From: an uncultured Solirubrobacteraceae bacterium
GTDB taxonomy: Bacteria > Actinomycetota > Thermoleophilia > Solirubrobacterales > Solirubrobacteraceae
Direction of reading: 5' to 3'
Assembly (NCBI GenBank): GCA_902806205.1
Contig: CADCVR010000071.1
Coordinates: 1-56,046 of the forward strand
DNA length: 56,046 bases
The translations under genes were made by a program, and so were the position numbers. Each line of letters opens with the position of its first letter. Within the stretch, counting starts at the first letter, position 1. Below, one piece after another: positions 1 to 8,490 of this stretch. Under the pieces are notes generated by a model, which made no database searches, was not told the DNA's origin, and worked only from the letters and a program-made list of their open reading frames with translations.

Positions 1-525
1 CCCTGGCGGAGCCCGCGCAGGAACTGCAAACCAACCGCAGGAGCTGTCGGCGTTCTCCGCCGGCAGACGCGGAGCGGTTCGTAGCGAGAGCACCGTCGCG
101 TCCGGCCGCACCGGAGTCGGTTCTCATCTGCTGCTCGCCGACGCCCACGCGAGCCCCGCCGCGACAGCGAGGAGGAGCTGGGCGCCCGCCGCGAGCAGGT
201 CGCCGGTCCGCTGGGCGTGCCGGCCGGCGCGGCCGGCGTCATGTCCAGACAGCGCGGCCTCGGTCAAGCGCCGGCCTCATTGGTTGGCGGTTCGGTCGGC
301 GAGGCTGTCACGCCGCGCCTGCGCGTCGAGCGGCTCGGGGGCCATCTCGCGGTCCCGTCGGGCCAGACGACCGTGGGCTTGCAGGAGACCTCCGCGCGGG
401 CCTCGGGTCTCGGTGGCTCACCGTCGAGTGTTCCGGACATGGTGGGATGTCGATCCGCGGCAGCGCCGTTCGTCGTCACTGCACAGACCGGGATCGGCCC
501 GGTCACGACCACCGAGGAGGAAGCC
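1..525. other. No gene recognised (left edge)
   Basis: I see no convincing coding sequence here. Frames are open in several directions, as expected at this GC content, but none gives a recognisable protein. An imperfect direct pair (cgcaggaactg at 16-26, cgcaggagctg at 36-46, 20-nt period) is too short to interpret. The region probably contains the promoter of the gene starting at 526. Confidence 0.4.
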
Positions 526-948
526 GTGCGCTTCATCATGTTCATGCACCCCAACACCGACGTCATCGGGGAGTCCTGGGACGCTGGCCCGAGCGTCGAG
601 GCCGTCGCCGCGATGACGGAGTACAACGAGGCGCTCACCCAGGCGGGTGTGCTCCTCGCGGCCGACGGACTGCACCCGCCCGTGGAGGGCGCCCGTGTGC
701 GCTTCGAGGGCGGGACCGGCAGCGTCACCGACGGCCCGTTCGCAGAGGCGAAGGAGGTCGTCGGCGGCTACTGGACGATCGACGTGAAGGACAAGGCCGA
801 GGCGGTGGCCTGGGCCACGCGGTGCCCCGCCGCCGACGGCGACATGATCGAGGTCCGTCGCGTCTACGAGCTGTCGGACTTCTCCGAGGAAGTGCAGGCG
901 GCCGCCGAGCTCTCCGCGACGCCGCCGGAGCAGACGAGCGCCTCCTGA
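526..948 (+). CDS. YCII-related (DGPF-domain) protein
   Basis: A 140-residue protein of the YCII/DGPF family, small dimeric alpha-beta proteins of unclear biochemical role. The family signature is visible in the middle of the protein (DGPFAEAKEVVGGYW, about residues 68-82), after an N-terminal strand VRFIMFMHPN. The GTG at 526 is chosen because a strong Shine-Dalgarno (gaggagg, 514-520) sits 5 nt upstream and homology begins there; the frame stays open further upstream but that part is low-complexity. It ends one base before the sigma factor start at 950, so the two are almost certainly co-transcribed. In many actinobacteria DGPF proteins are encoded next to ECF sigma factors of the ECF42 type, which matches this pair. 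Function is inferred only at family level. Confidence 0.85.
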   Translation: MRFIMFMHPNTDVIGESWDAGPSVEAVAAMTEYNEALTQAGVLLAADGLHPPVEGARVRFEGGTGSVTDGPFAEAKEVVGGYWTIDVKDKAEAVAWATRCPAADGDMIEVRRVYELSDFSEEVQAAAELSATPPEQTSAS

Positions 949-949
949 G

Positions 950-2236
950 GTGACGCCCGCGGCGGCTCCCGACGCCCGGCGGGCGGTCGAGGCGATCTTC
1001 CGGATCGAGTCCGCTCGGCTCGTCTCCGGCCTCGCCCGCATGGTGCGCGACGTCGGCCTCGCGGAGGACCTCGCGCAGGACGCGCTCGTGCGCGCCCTCG
1101 AGGTCTGGCCGCGGGCCGGCGTCCCCGACCGGCCGGGTGCGTGGCTCATGACGACGGCCAAGCACCAGGCGCTGGACCGTCTGCGGCGGGACCAGACGCT
1201 CGTCCGCAAGGAGGACCAGATCGCGCGCGACACGGGGGCGCGCTTCGCCGTCTCGGCGGCGGAGCGCGCCGCCGCGCGCGAGCACGACCTGGGCGACGAC
1301 CTGCTGACGCTCCTGGTCACCTGCTGCCACCCCGCGCTCGGTCGCGAGGCGCAGGTCGCGCTGGTGCTCCGCGCGCTCGGCGGCCTCACCACGGAGGAGA
1401 TCGCCCGCGCCCACCTGGTCCCCGTGGCCACCGTCCAGCAGCGCATCGTGCGCGCGAAACGGACGCTCCGCGCCGCGGGCGCCGGCTTTGAGGTCCCCGC
1501 CCGCGACGAGCTCGGCCCCCGCGTCGCGGCGGTCCTCGAGGTGATCTACCTCATCTTCAACGAGGGCTACAGCGCGACGGCCGGCGAGGACCTGGTGCGC
1601 CCGGACCTCTGCCGGGAGGCCCAGCGCCTCGCTCGGGTCCTCGTCACCCTCGTCCCCGAGGAGCCCGAAGCCCACGGGCTGCTCGCGCTCCTCGAGCTGC
1701 AGGCGTCGCGCCTCGGCGCGCGCACGGACGCGGCGGGGCGGCCGGTCCTCCTGCCCGACCAGGACCGCACGCGCTGGGACCGCCTGCTCGTGCGCCGCGG
1801 ACTCGCCGCCCTCGCCCGCGCCGAGGCGCTCGCCGGTGACCCCGGCCCGTACCTGTTGCAGGCGTCGATCGCCGCCTGTCACGCCCGCGCGCAGGGCCCC
1901 GACGACACGGACTGGGCGCGCATCGCCGCCCTCTACGCGGCGCTCGCGCGGCGTGCGCCCTCCCCGGTGGTCGAGCTGAACCGCGCCGTCGCGCTCGGCA
2001 TGGCGTTCCACCCGGCCGCGGGGCTCGCGCTGGTCGAGGCGCTCGAGCGCGACGGCGAGCTCGCGGGCTACCACCTCCTCCCGAGCGTCCGGGGCGACCT
2101 CCTCTGGAGGCTCGGCCGCCTGCCGGAGGCCCGCGCGGCCTTTGCGCATGCCGCGACGCTCACCCGCAACGCCCGCGAGCGGACGCTCCTGGAGGAGCGC
2201 GCCGCCGCCTGCGCAAGCGCGGGGCAGGGGGAGTAG
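950..2236 (+). CDS. ECF RNA polymerase sigma factor with C-terminal extension (ECF42-like)
   Basis: A 428-residue sigma-70-family factor, about twice the usual ECF length. Region 2 lies near residues 25-75 (AEDLAQDALVRALEVWP, then LMTTAKHQALDRLRRD). Region 4 with its helix-turn-helix lies near residues 118-170 (LTTEEIARAHLVPVATVQQRIVRAK). A long C-terminal domain follows, containing the FNEGYSATAG motif and helical TPR-like repeats, as in ECF41/ECF42 factors where the extension modulates activity. The GTG start overlaps the region just after the TGA of the YCII gene (1 nt spacing). No zinc-binding anti-sigma factor is visible nearby, consistent with control by the C-terminal domain or the YCII partner. 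Target promoters are unknown. Confidence 0.9.
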   Translation: MTPAAAPDARRAVEAIFRIESARLVSGLARMVRDVGLAEDLAQDALVRALEVWPRAGVPDRPGAWLMTTAKHQALDRLRRDQTLVRKEDQIARDTGARFAVSAAERAAAREHDLGDDLLTLLVTCCHPALGREAQVALVLRALGGLTTEEIARAHLVPVATVQQRIVRAKRTLRAAGAGFEVPARDELGPRVAAVLEVIYLIFNEGYSATAGEDLVRPDLCREAQRLARVLVTLVPEEPEAHGLLALLELQASRLGARTDAAGRPVLLPDQDRTRWDRLLVRRGLAALARAEALAGDPGPYLLQASIAACHARAQGPDDTDWARIAALYAALARRAPSPVVELNRAVALGMAFHPAAGLALVEALERDGELAGYHLLPSVRGDLLWRLGRLPEARAAFAHAATLTRNARERTLLEERAAACASAGQGE

Positions 2237-2449
2237 CCGGGCCGGATGCCCCAGCAGCGGGGGGTCGGGCCGCTTCCGCTGGATCGATCTCGCGGCGATG
2301 TCAGGCTTCAGGGCGTGGCTTCGACTTGGACCCGACGCTTCATCGAGGCAGCGCCGGCACTCGCCCGGCTCGCCATGCTTGTCGAGTCGCCCTGAACCGC
2401 CGCAGCCCGCCGCCCGGCCCACGCGGCGGGCGTTACCGCCGCTACGTGG

Positions 2450-2674
2450 TCACGCTCGCCCCTCACCGGGCATGACGATCCAGAGTGCCAGATAGGCGAC
2501 GATCTGCGGGCCGGGCAGCAGCATGCTTGCCAAGAAGACGATCCTGACCAGACTCGGGGAGACGTTGAATCGCCGCGCCAGGCCGGCCGCCACGCCGGCT
2601 ATGAGCTTGCCGCGGTGCGGACGCACGAGGCCACGCTGACCAACGTTGCTGCGGGTGTTCGTGAGGGAGGGCAT
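2450..2674 (-). CDS. PspC-domain small membrane protein
   Basis: A 74-residue protein carrying a PspC domain: a basic stretch (LVRPHRGKLIAGVAAGLARRFNVSPSLVR, split here by family convention into GVAAGLARRF and SPSLVRIVF) followed by one transmembrane helix (LASMLLPGPQIVAYLALWIVM). PspC domains occur in membrane stress sensors of the phage-shock type. The frame is open 27 codons further upstream, but the ATG at 2674 places the domain near the N-terminus as usual. It sits alone, convergent with the sigma factor gene. The exact start is uncertain. Confidence 0.75.
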   Translation of the reverse strand: MPSLTNTRSNVGQRGLVRPHRGKLIAGVAAGLARRFNVSPSLVRIVFLASMLLPGPQIVAYLALWIVMPGEGRA

Positions 2675-2807
2675 GACCCTGGGCTTCCCCGGGGGCCTGC
2701 GAGGAGAACGCGACGCGCCTTGCTCTCGAGAAGCGGCGCTCTGCTTCCAGAGCAACCACCATCTCAGCGCGATCAGCCCGCGGACCGGACTCCCGACGTC
2801 CTCGGCG

Positions 2808-3779
2808 TCAGGACAGGTCGCGGGTGAAGGTGCTGCCGTCCTCGAGCGGACGGTAGATCTGCTTGAAATCGAAGGCGTAATCGAAGTCGTCCTTCTCGGA
2901 CTCCTGGGCGCCCTCGATGTCCACGTTGTGCACGATCACCAGCTCCTCCTGGACATGCGAGGCCTGGATCAGGCAGATCCCCGACGGCGCCCAGATCCCC
3001 GAGCCACCCCAGAAGGGCACGCCGCTGACGCCGTGGCCGCCGACCGCGTTGCACGCGATCGTCCAGACCTGGTTGGTGGCCGAAGCGGCCGGCATCACGC
3101 AGTCCCACAGCTCTCCGTAGTAGTGGTCGGTCCGCCGGTTCATGCCGGCGTAGTCGCGTGCTCCGGCGGCCCGCCACGACGCGATCTGCACGATGGCGTC
3201 CACTTTCTCCACCATCGAATACTCGCGCAGCAGCTCACTGAAGAGGTAGTCGTAGCACGTGGTGAACCCGAGCCGCCCGTGGCGGGTCTTCAAGATCAGG
3301 CGGTCGTCGCGGCCGCTCTCGGTGTAGTCCTTCTCGATCCCCGGGAGGAAGACCTTGTCGTAGCTGTTCTCGTCGGCCAGGTAGTCGGAGCCGCGACCGA
3401 CGGCGAACGTGCGGTTGAGGAAGCGGTCCTTCTGCTTGGCCGCGGTCAGGTTGTTGAGCACGATCGTCTCGAGGTCGCCGTCGAGGAGGGGTTGCAGCTC
3501 GCTCTCGATCCACTCGACGTGCTTCTCGGCGACCGCCTCTCTCATGTAGGCCAGGCAGTCCTCACGCTCCTCCCAGAAGTACCCCGACAGGCAGAACTCG
3601 GGAAACACACCGACGTTCACGCCGCGTTCCTTGAAGATGCTCGCGATCCGCAGGATCTTGTCCTTGTTCGCCTCGACGTCCGGCACCTCGGCGTGGATGT
3701 TCGCCAAGCCCACCGAGAGCTTCGCTTCGTCGTCGCTGTAGCTGCGCTCCGCGATCAGGAACTCGTCAACGGTCTCCAT
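2808..3779 (-). CDS. Carbon-nitrogen hydrolase (nitrilase superfamily)
   Basis: A 323-residue member of the nitrilase/amidase superfamily, which hydrolyses non-peptide carbon-nitrogen bonds. The catalytic triad can be read as Glu61 (FPEFCLSG), Lys142 (YDKVFLPG) and Cys175 (FTTCYDYLF). No signal peptide is seen, so it should be cytoplasmic. The ATG at 3779 has a good Shine-Dalgarno (gaggaggc) just upstream. The gene is divergent from the glycosidase-like gene at 3856, sharing a 76-bp intergenic region. The substrate cannot be told from sequence; similarity is to the general amidohydrolase/N-carbamoyl-hydrolase type rather than to a named enzyme. Confidence 0.85.
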   Translation of the reverse strand: METVDEFLIAERSYSDDEAKLSVGLANIHAEVPDVEANKDKILRIASIFKERGVNVGVFPEFCLSGYFWEEREDCLAYMREAVAEKHVEWIESELQPLLDGDLETIVLNNLTAAKQKDRFLNRTFAVGRGSDYLADENSYDKVFLPGIEKDYTESGRDDRLILKTRHGRLGFTTCYDYLFSELLREYSMVEKVDAIVQIASWRAAGARDYAGMNRRTDHYYGELWDCVMPAASATNQVWTIACNAVGGHGVSGVPFWGGSGIWAPSGICLIQASHVQEELVIVHNVDIEGAQESEKDDFDYAFDFKQIYRPLEDGSTFTRDLS

Positions 3780-3839
3780 GGCCTCCTCGATCGCCCCGGG
3801 ACGGCGACAGTATCAGCGCCTCTCGAGCCTGGATGGCCG

Positions 3840-3845
3840 TACCCT
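3840..3845 (+). promoter_or_regulatory. -10 box TACCCT of the glycosidase-like gene
   Basis: TACCCT lies 10 nt before the ATG at 3856. It is one of many start-proximal TANNNT boxes in this window, suggesting a leaderless or nearly leaderless transcript. No clear -35 box is visible. Confidence 0.5.
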
Positions 3846-3855
3846 CAGACGGGGC

Positions 3856-4923
3856 ATGTCTCGTCGCCTCCTGCTCGCCGTGCTCGCGGTCTTCGTCGTC
3901 GGTGGGGGTGTGGCTGCCGCGGCGCTGCTCGGTGTCGACGACGAGTCGGGGCCTCCGGCGTCCAGTGCACCGCCGGCGGTGACCGACCCTCGGGCGATCG
4001 CTCCGCCCGCCACCACGCCGGCCAAGCCGGGCGCGCGGGCGCAGGGGACCGCGACGAGGAAAGCAGCCCCGGTCGAGCGCGCGGCCGACGGCCCGCAGAA
4101 GGGCATCGCCCGGGGGCTGGTGATCGGGCTGGGGGATCAGAACGCCAGCGCGCTGGACGCCCTCGCGTTCCGGGCGCTCGGGTTGCGCCACGCGCGGCTC
4201 GTCGTCCCCTACGACGCGATGGCCGTCGACTACGAGCGTGGGCTGCTCGCCGCCTGGTTCGGCGCGGCCGCCCGCGCGGGAGTGGAGCCGTTCGTCACGT
4301 TCGGCCATTCGCGCGAGAACCCCGAGCGGCTGCCCTCCGTCGCGCAGTACGGCCGAGCCGTGAGCGCCTTCCGCCGCGCCTATCCGCGGGTGCGGACCTT
4401 CGCGCCGTGGAACGAGATCAATCACCGCAGCCAGCCGACAGCCGGTGCGCCCGCCCGCGCGGCCGCCTACTACGACGCGCTCGTCGCGCGCTGCCCGGGG
4501 TGCACGGTGGTCGCAGGGGATCTCCTCGACCAGCCCGGCATGCTCGGCTACCTGCGCCGCTACCGGGCTGCCCTGCGCCGCCCCGTCCGGCTCTGGGGCC
4601 TGCACAACTACAGCGACACGAACCGCTTCCGCGCCTCGGGCACCCGGACCTTCCTCGCCGCCGTGCCCGGCGACGTCTGGCTCACCGAGACGGGCGGCAT
4701 CTTCCGCTTCGGGCGGGCCTTCCCCGCCGACCAGCGCCGGCAGGCCCGCGCCGTCGACTGGACGCTGCGCCTGGCCCGGCGCGAGCGCCGCCGGATCCGG
4801 CGGCTCTACCTGTACAACTGGACCGGCGCTCCGGCCGAGGCTCGCTTCGACGCGGGACTCGTCGACGCCCGAGGTCGCCCGCGCCGGGCGCTGCGCGTCC
4901 TGCGGGCCGCCCTGCAGGGCTGA
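3856..4923 (+). CDS. Secreted glycoside hydrolase-like protein (TIM-barrel, clan A type)
   Basis: A 355-residue protein with an N-terminal signal or anchor (MSRRLLLAVLAVFVVGGG) followed by a Pro/Ala-rich spacer to about residue 75, then a TIM-barrel-like domain. Two acidic motifs match the clan GH-A pattern: WNEINH with Glu187 as likely acid/base, and WLTETGG with Glu278 as likely nucleophile. Strand-end motifs (VEPFVTFGHSREN, LWGLHNYSD) fit the same fold. The frame continues 26 codons upstream, but the ATG at 3856 gives a clean signal sequence and lies downstream of a TACCCT box. It probably acts outside the cytoplasmic membrane. The polysaccharide substrate is unknown. Confidence 0.75.
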   Translation: MSRRLLLAVLAVFVVGGGVAAAALLGVDDESGPPASSAPPAVTDPRAIAPPATTPAKPGARAQGTATRKAAPVERAADGPQKGIARGLVIGLGDQNASALDALAFRALGLRHARLVVPYDAMAVDYERGLLAAWFGAAARAGVEPFVTFGHSRENPERLPSVAQYGRAVSAFRRAYPRVRTFAPWNEINHRSQPTAGAPARAAAYYDALVARCPGCTVVAGDLLDQPGMLGYLRRYRAALRRPVRLWGLHNYSDTNRFRASGTRTFLAAVPGDVWLTETGGIFRFGRAFPADQRRQARAVDWTLRLARRERRRIRRLYLYNWTGAPAEARFDAGLVDARGRPRRALRVLRAALQG

Positions 4924-5189
4924 CGCCCTCCCGCCCGGCCGGCGTTCGTCACGCTGCTGGTCCTCGTCCTCGGAGGGCTCGACGCGCACGCCTCATCGAG
5001 CTGACCGTGCGCTTGTCACTCGCCGACGTCGAGCGTACGATCCCGACATGCGCCGATGTTGATGCTCCACGCCCAGTAGTCGCCGCAGCGTTCGTCGAGC
5101 CCGCAGGCTGTCGGGTGCGTGGCCGCGAGCACCGCCTTCGCAGCGCCGGCTTCGGCCGGCATGCGTTCGGGTCGCCAGCGAACCCGCCT

Positions 5190-5711
5190 TCAGGCAAGGC
5201 CGGCGAGCCGGTAGAGCACCAGGCTCCCGGCGACGGCGACGTTCAAGCTGGCGCCGGTGCCGATCATCGGGATCTCGACGCACAGGTCGGCCGCGTCGAC
5301 GTGTTCCTCGGGCAGCCCGCCGGTTTCGTGGCCCAGCAGCACGACCGTGCGCTCCTCGGCCGCCGGAAGCCGGGGCAGGGCGACGGCGCCCTCGGCAAGC
5401 TCGACGGCAACGATGCGCCAACCGGCGGCGCGCTGCTGTCTCACCCACCGATCCTTTCCGGTGTCGAGCCAGTGGAGGCACGTCCGCTCCCGCAACCGGC
5501 GGGAATCACCGGTAGCCAGCGCCTGGCGGTAGTGGTCGGTGTCGGGCAGTGCCATGCAGGCGCCGACGGCGTCGCACGTGCGCAGGAGCGTGCCGAGGTT
5601 GGCCTGGTAGGCGACCCAGAGCGGGGCGATGATGAGATGGTCCCAGCACCGATGGCGACGCTGGCGGCGGACCCGCCGGATGTCACGAGCCCGAGACTTG
5701 GTGGCGCTCAA
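5190..5711 (-). CDS. TrmH/SpoU-family RNA 2'-O-methyltransferase
   Basis: A 173-residue SpoU-class (SPOUT fold) methyltransferase that would use S-adenosylmethionine to 2'-O-methylate tRNA or rRNA. The three family motifs are present: motif 1 NLGTLLRTCDA (about 38-48), motif 2 VVLLGHETGGLPEE (about 122-135) and motif 3 IPMIGTGASLNVAVAGSLVLYRLAG near the C-terminus, which contains the knot and the cofactor loop. The domain begins almost at the N-terminus, so no extra RNA-binding domain is present. The start is a TTG at 5711 that overlaps the TGA of a short upstream frame (TTGA). No good Shine-Dalgarno is placed for the TTG, so translational coupling is possible. The RNA target is not determinable. 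Confidence 0.85.
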   Translation of the reverse strand: MSATKSRARDIRRVRRQRRHRCWDHLIIAPLWVAYQANLGTLLRTCDAVGACMALPDTDHYRQALATGDSRRLRERTCLHWLDTGKDRWVRQQRAAGWRIVAVELAEGAVALPRLPAAEERTVVLLGHETGGLPEEHVDAADLCVEIPMIGTGASLNVAVAGSLVLYRLAGLA

Positions 5712-6012
5712 CGCGCCTGGGCGAAGCGCCCCTTCCGGTAGTTCATCGCATGACGCTTTTCGCGGCGGCGCCGGACCATCGACATGACCCGCTCAGCGCA
5801 GGCCGGGCGCTCAGCGTAGCGCGGGCCAACCGCCGACGCGTAGCCTGGATGACCGGCTCGGTCGGTGCCCGAAGCTGCGTGCACGGGGTTCAGACCAGGG
5901 TTCGGCACGGGGCCGAGAAGCTGTTCGAGCTCTCGGGGCAAGAGGCGATCGGCATCGATCACGCGTTGATCGAGCCGGCGCACTTCGCCTTGGCTTGCAG
6001 CCACGGCGCCTC
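5712..6012. other. Unassigned 300-bp stretch
   Basis: No recognisable gene. On the minus strand a 25-codon frame (5785-5708, ATG to TGA) encodes a very basic peptide and abuts the TrmH TTG start; it may be a leader peptide or chance. The rest resembles no protein I know. Confidence 0.35.
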
Positions 6013-6453
6013 TCAGCGATCGCGGCTTCGGCGGCGCAGGAGCCGGCGAGGCGGCGAGGTCAGGATCTCTCGCCACGTCGCGTTCGGCGGCGGATCCGCA
6101 GCGGCCTCCTGGTCTTCGTCGTCACCGGCCAGCGCGGCCTGCGCTGCTGCGTGCTCGTAGCTGATCCGGAAGAGCTCGACGATCTCTTCCACGTCCTGCG
6201 GGCCGTGGACGCGTCGGCTCACCCAGGGGGAGTCGGCGGCGACGTGATCGGGCGAGACGCGGCCGCTGGCGACCAGCGGGTCGCGGATGTGGGGGGGCAG
6301 GGGCAGGTCCGCGAGGGTCTCGCCGTGGAGATGTCCGATCTCCTGACGCCCGACGTGGAAGACGACGCCGCCGAATCGGTGCGAAGCCTCGGTGACCTCC
6401 GGATGGGCGAGCAGCGCGGTGCGGACCGCAGCGGTCAGCGATGGAGCCTCCAT
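6013..6453 (-). CDS. DUF5519 (luciferase-domain) protein
   Basis: A 146-residue cytoplasmic protein matching the family annotated as luciferase domain-containing protein or DUF5519. Typical features are the HRFGGVVFHVGRQEIGHLHG strand region (about 25-44), the DLPLPP segment, and the SPWVSRRVHGPQDVEEIVELFRISYE region (about 76-101). The enzymatic role of the family is not established, and the luciferase label comes from distant similarity to a dinoflagellate enzyme. The last 40 residues are acidic then basic and probably disordered. A TAGTCT box lies 9 nt before the ATG. Confidence 0.75.
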   Translation of the reverse strand: MEAPSLTAAVRTALLAHPEVTEASHRFGGVVFHVGRQEIGHLHGETLADLPLPPHIRDPLVASGRVSPDHVAADSPWVSRRVHGPQDVEEIVELFRISYEHAAAQAALAGDDEDQEAAADPPPNATWREILTSPPRRLLRRRSRDR

Positions 6454-6462
6454 GAGTGCCTG

Positions 6463-6468
6463 AGACTA
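6463..6468 (-). promoter_or_regulatory. -10 box TAGTCT of the DUF5519 gene
   Basis: Read on the minus strand, TAGTCT ends 9 nt before the ATG at 6453, compatible with a leaderless transcript. Confidence 0.45.
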
Positions 6469-6612
6469 CTACTGAGTTGCGGGCGCTCCGGTCGCCCATC
6501 GCCGCCGCGAGCGCGAGAAGCACCCCTTCGCCGGTGTCGGACGAGAGAGCGATGACGGCTAGGGTCCTGGATGCAGGGGTGGCCGGGCCGAGGACTTGCC
6601 GAGTTCTGAGTC

Positions 6613-8403
6613 ATGTGGCACCATCGCCCGATGGGATGGCATGGGGGAGGTTGGCGCCCGGGGGGGCGCCGGATCCTGTCGATCGGTGTGCTTGCCGCGG
6701 CGCTCACGGTGCCGGGCGTCGCACACGCGGGGACGCTCACCTACAACGCGAGTACGCGGGTGCTCACCTACACGGGGAGCAGCGCGGCCAACACCGTCTT
6801 CGCCGAGCATCCCAGCGAAGCGGACAAGGCGCACGTGCAGATCGTGGACGTCACCGAGCAGATGACCCGTGCCGGTGCTCAGGCGTGCGTGCCGGATGAC
6901 ATCGACTTCAGGCTGATCTGCCCCACGCCGGCCAAGCTGGTGCTGAACCTCGGCGGGGGGGAGGACTTCTTCGGCGACGAGAGCCCGTCGAGCGGGACCC
7001 CGATCGCGGTTCCCGTCGAGGCGGACGGGGGCGCCGGCAACGATATCTTCGACGGTGGTGAAGGCGCCGACACGCTGCGAGGCGGTCTCGGGAACGACGA
7101 GATCTTCGGTGACGGCGGCAACGACACCATCACCGGCGCGGACGGGGACGACACCATCGACGCCGGGGACGGCGACGACACCGTCGACGGCGGCGTGGCG
7201 AAGGACCACCTCACCGGCGGCGCCGGTCAAGACACGGTCCGCGGGGGCGACGGCGACGACGAGCTCGACTACAGCCCGCTCTACGCCCTCGACGGCCGCG
7301 ACATCTTCGAGGGTGGTACCGGCCACGACGCGGTCGGGTACTTCGGCCGCACGGTCCCGGTCAGCATCACCCTCGACGGGCAGCCCAACGACGGCCAGGC
7401 CGGCGAGGGCGACAACATCGGCGCGGACATCGAGGAGGTCGACGGCGGTGACGCCGACGACGTGCTCGTCGGCTCCGCCGGAGCGAACGGGCTCGCCGGC
7501 CGCAGCGGCGACGACCGGATCTCGGGCCTTGGCGGCAACGACATCCTCTACGGCGACACCGGCGTCGACACGATCGACGGCGGCGACGGGAACGACACCC
7601 TCGACGGCGGCTGCATGGACGACACGATCACCGGCGGTCCGGGCGTCGACGCGTTCAACGCCGACGGCACCTGTGCTGACCCCGTGCTCCGCGGGATGAA
7701 CGACGTGCTCAATGCCCGGGACGGCGTGAAGGACGCGCTGCTCATCTGCACGATAAGCGGTACCCCCGGGGACACCGCGATCGTCGACCCGGTCGACCCT
7801 ACGCCTACGGTCGGCCAACCCGGCGCCTGCCGGACGATCGACGCCGGGGCCACCGCGCCGTCCGGCGGCGGCACGACTCCTGGCGGGAGGCCCTCCGGCG
7901 GCGCGACGTCCGGTGCCACGACGTCCGGCGGCACCCCTTCCGGCGGCACGACGACCGGCGGCACGACGACCGCCAACCCGACGACCACCCCCAGCCCGGG
8001 CGCCACCGAGCTCAAGGGAACGCTCCGCGCACGACTGGGCTCGACGCTTCGCCTGCTCGCCGGGACCGGCCAGCCCGGGCAGGCCGTCCGGCAACTGGCG
8101 AAGCTGAAGGCCCGGCCGGCCGCGCTGACGCTCGGATCACTGGTCGCCTCCTCGACGTCACGGCTCACCGTGTCGGCCAGCATCGGCAGCGGAGCGCGGA
8201 GGGTGTCCCTGGGCAGCACCCGCCTGATCGTCAAGCCCGGGACGCCGCGTGCTCTGCGCGTCAGACTGTCCGTGCGCGGCAAGACGGCGCTCAAGCGCAT
8301 GAGAAACGCGAGCATCAAGGTGAAGTTCGTCGTGCGGCCCCCGACGGGGACGAGGATCAGCCACCAGTCGACGAAGACGTTCCGGATCACCGTCCAACGC
8401 TGA
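6613..8403 (+). CDS. Secreted RTX-type calcium-binding repeat protein
   Basis: A 596-residue exported protein. A signal peptide ends at about residue 37 (AAALTVPGVAHA). Two blocks of glycine/aspartate nonapeptide repeats of the GGxGxDxxx type follow (about residues 137-220 and 275-345; for example GGLGNDEIF, GGDGDDELD). Such repeats bind calcium and fold as a parallel beta-roll. A Thr/Gly/Ser-rich linker (about 412-460) connects to a basic C-terminal domain (about 460-596) resembling small beta-sandwich domains that are frequent in secreted proteins of this lineage. No protease, lipase or adhesin catalytic domain is recognisable, so the role is probably structural or adhesive at the cell surface. 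In proteobacteria RTX proteins leave by type I secretion; here the Sec-type signal suggests another route. Confidence 0.8.
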   Translation: MWHHRPMGWHGGGWRPGGRRILSIGVLAAALTVPGVAHAGTLTYNASTRVLTYTGSSAANTVFAEHPSEADKAHVQIVDVTEQMTRAGAQACVPDDIDFRLICPTPAKLVLNLGGGEDFFGDESPSSGTPIAVPVEADGGAGNDIFDGGEGADTLRGGLGNDEIFGDGGNDTITGADGDDTIDAGDGDDTVDGGVAKDHLTGGAGQDTVRGGDGDDELDYSPLYALDGRDIFEGGTGHDAVGYFGRTVPVSITLDGQPNDGQAGEGDNIGADIEEVDGGDADDVLVGSAGANGLAGRSGDDRISGLGGNDILYGDTGVDTIDGGDGNDTLDGGCMDDTITGGPGVDAFNADGTCADPVLRGMNDVLNARDGVKDALLICTISGTPGDTAIVDPVDPTPTVGQPGACRTIDAGATAPSGGGTTPGGRPSGGATSGATTSGGTPSGGTTTGGTTTANPTTTPSPGATELKGTLRARLGSTLRLLAGTGQPGQAVRQLAKLKARPAALTLGSLVASSTSRLTVSASIGSGARRVSLGSTRLIVKPGTPRALRVRLSVRGKTALKRMRNASIKVKFVVRPPTGTRISHQSTKTFRITVQR

Positions 8404-8490
8404 GCGGCGCCCTTGGGAGCCTGCTGAGATATTCGCGCGCCCGCCGGAAACCACCTCGCGCCGACGCCCGATCACCTCGACTGACGGGGG

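Noticed and set aside
217-525. An N-terminal extension of the YCII protein back to position 217
   Set aside because: The extension is low-complexity, while GTG 526 has a strong Shine-Dalgarno and matches where the family begins.
2646-5741. A 1031-codon open frame on the plus strand over the nitrilase, glycosidase-like and TrmH genes
   Set aside because: It is antisense or out of frame to three recognisable proteins and its translation is low-complexity Arg/Ala/Pro without domains, a usual artefact at this GC content.
5708-6076. A 122-codon frame on the minus strand upstream of TrmH
   Set aside because: Most of it is Pro/Ala/Arg-rich with no similarity. Only the last 25 codons are kept as a low-interest observation because of the TTGA overlap.
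7021-7640. DNA tandem repeats within the RTX gene as a satellite or CRISPR-like array
   Set aside because: The repeats are degenerate at the DNA level and fully explained by the protein nonapeptides; no spacer structure.
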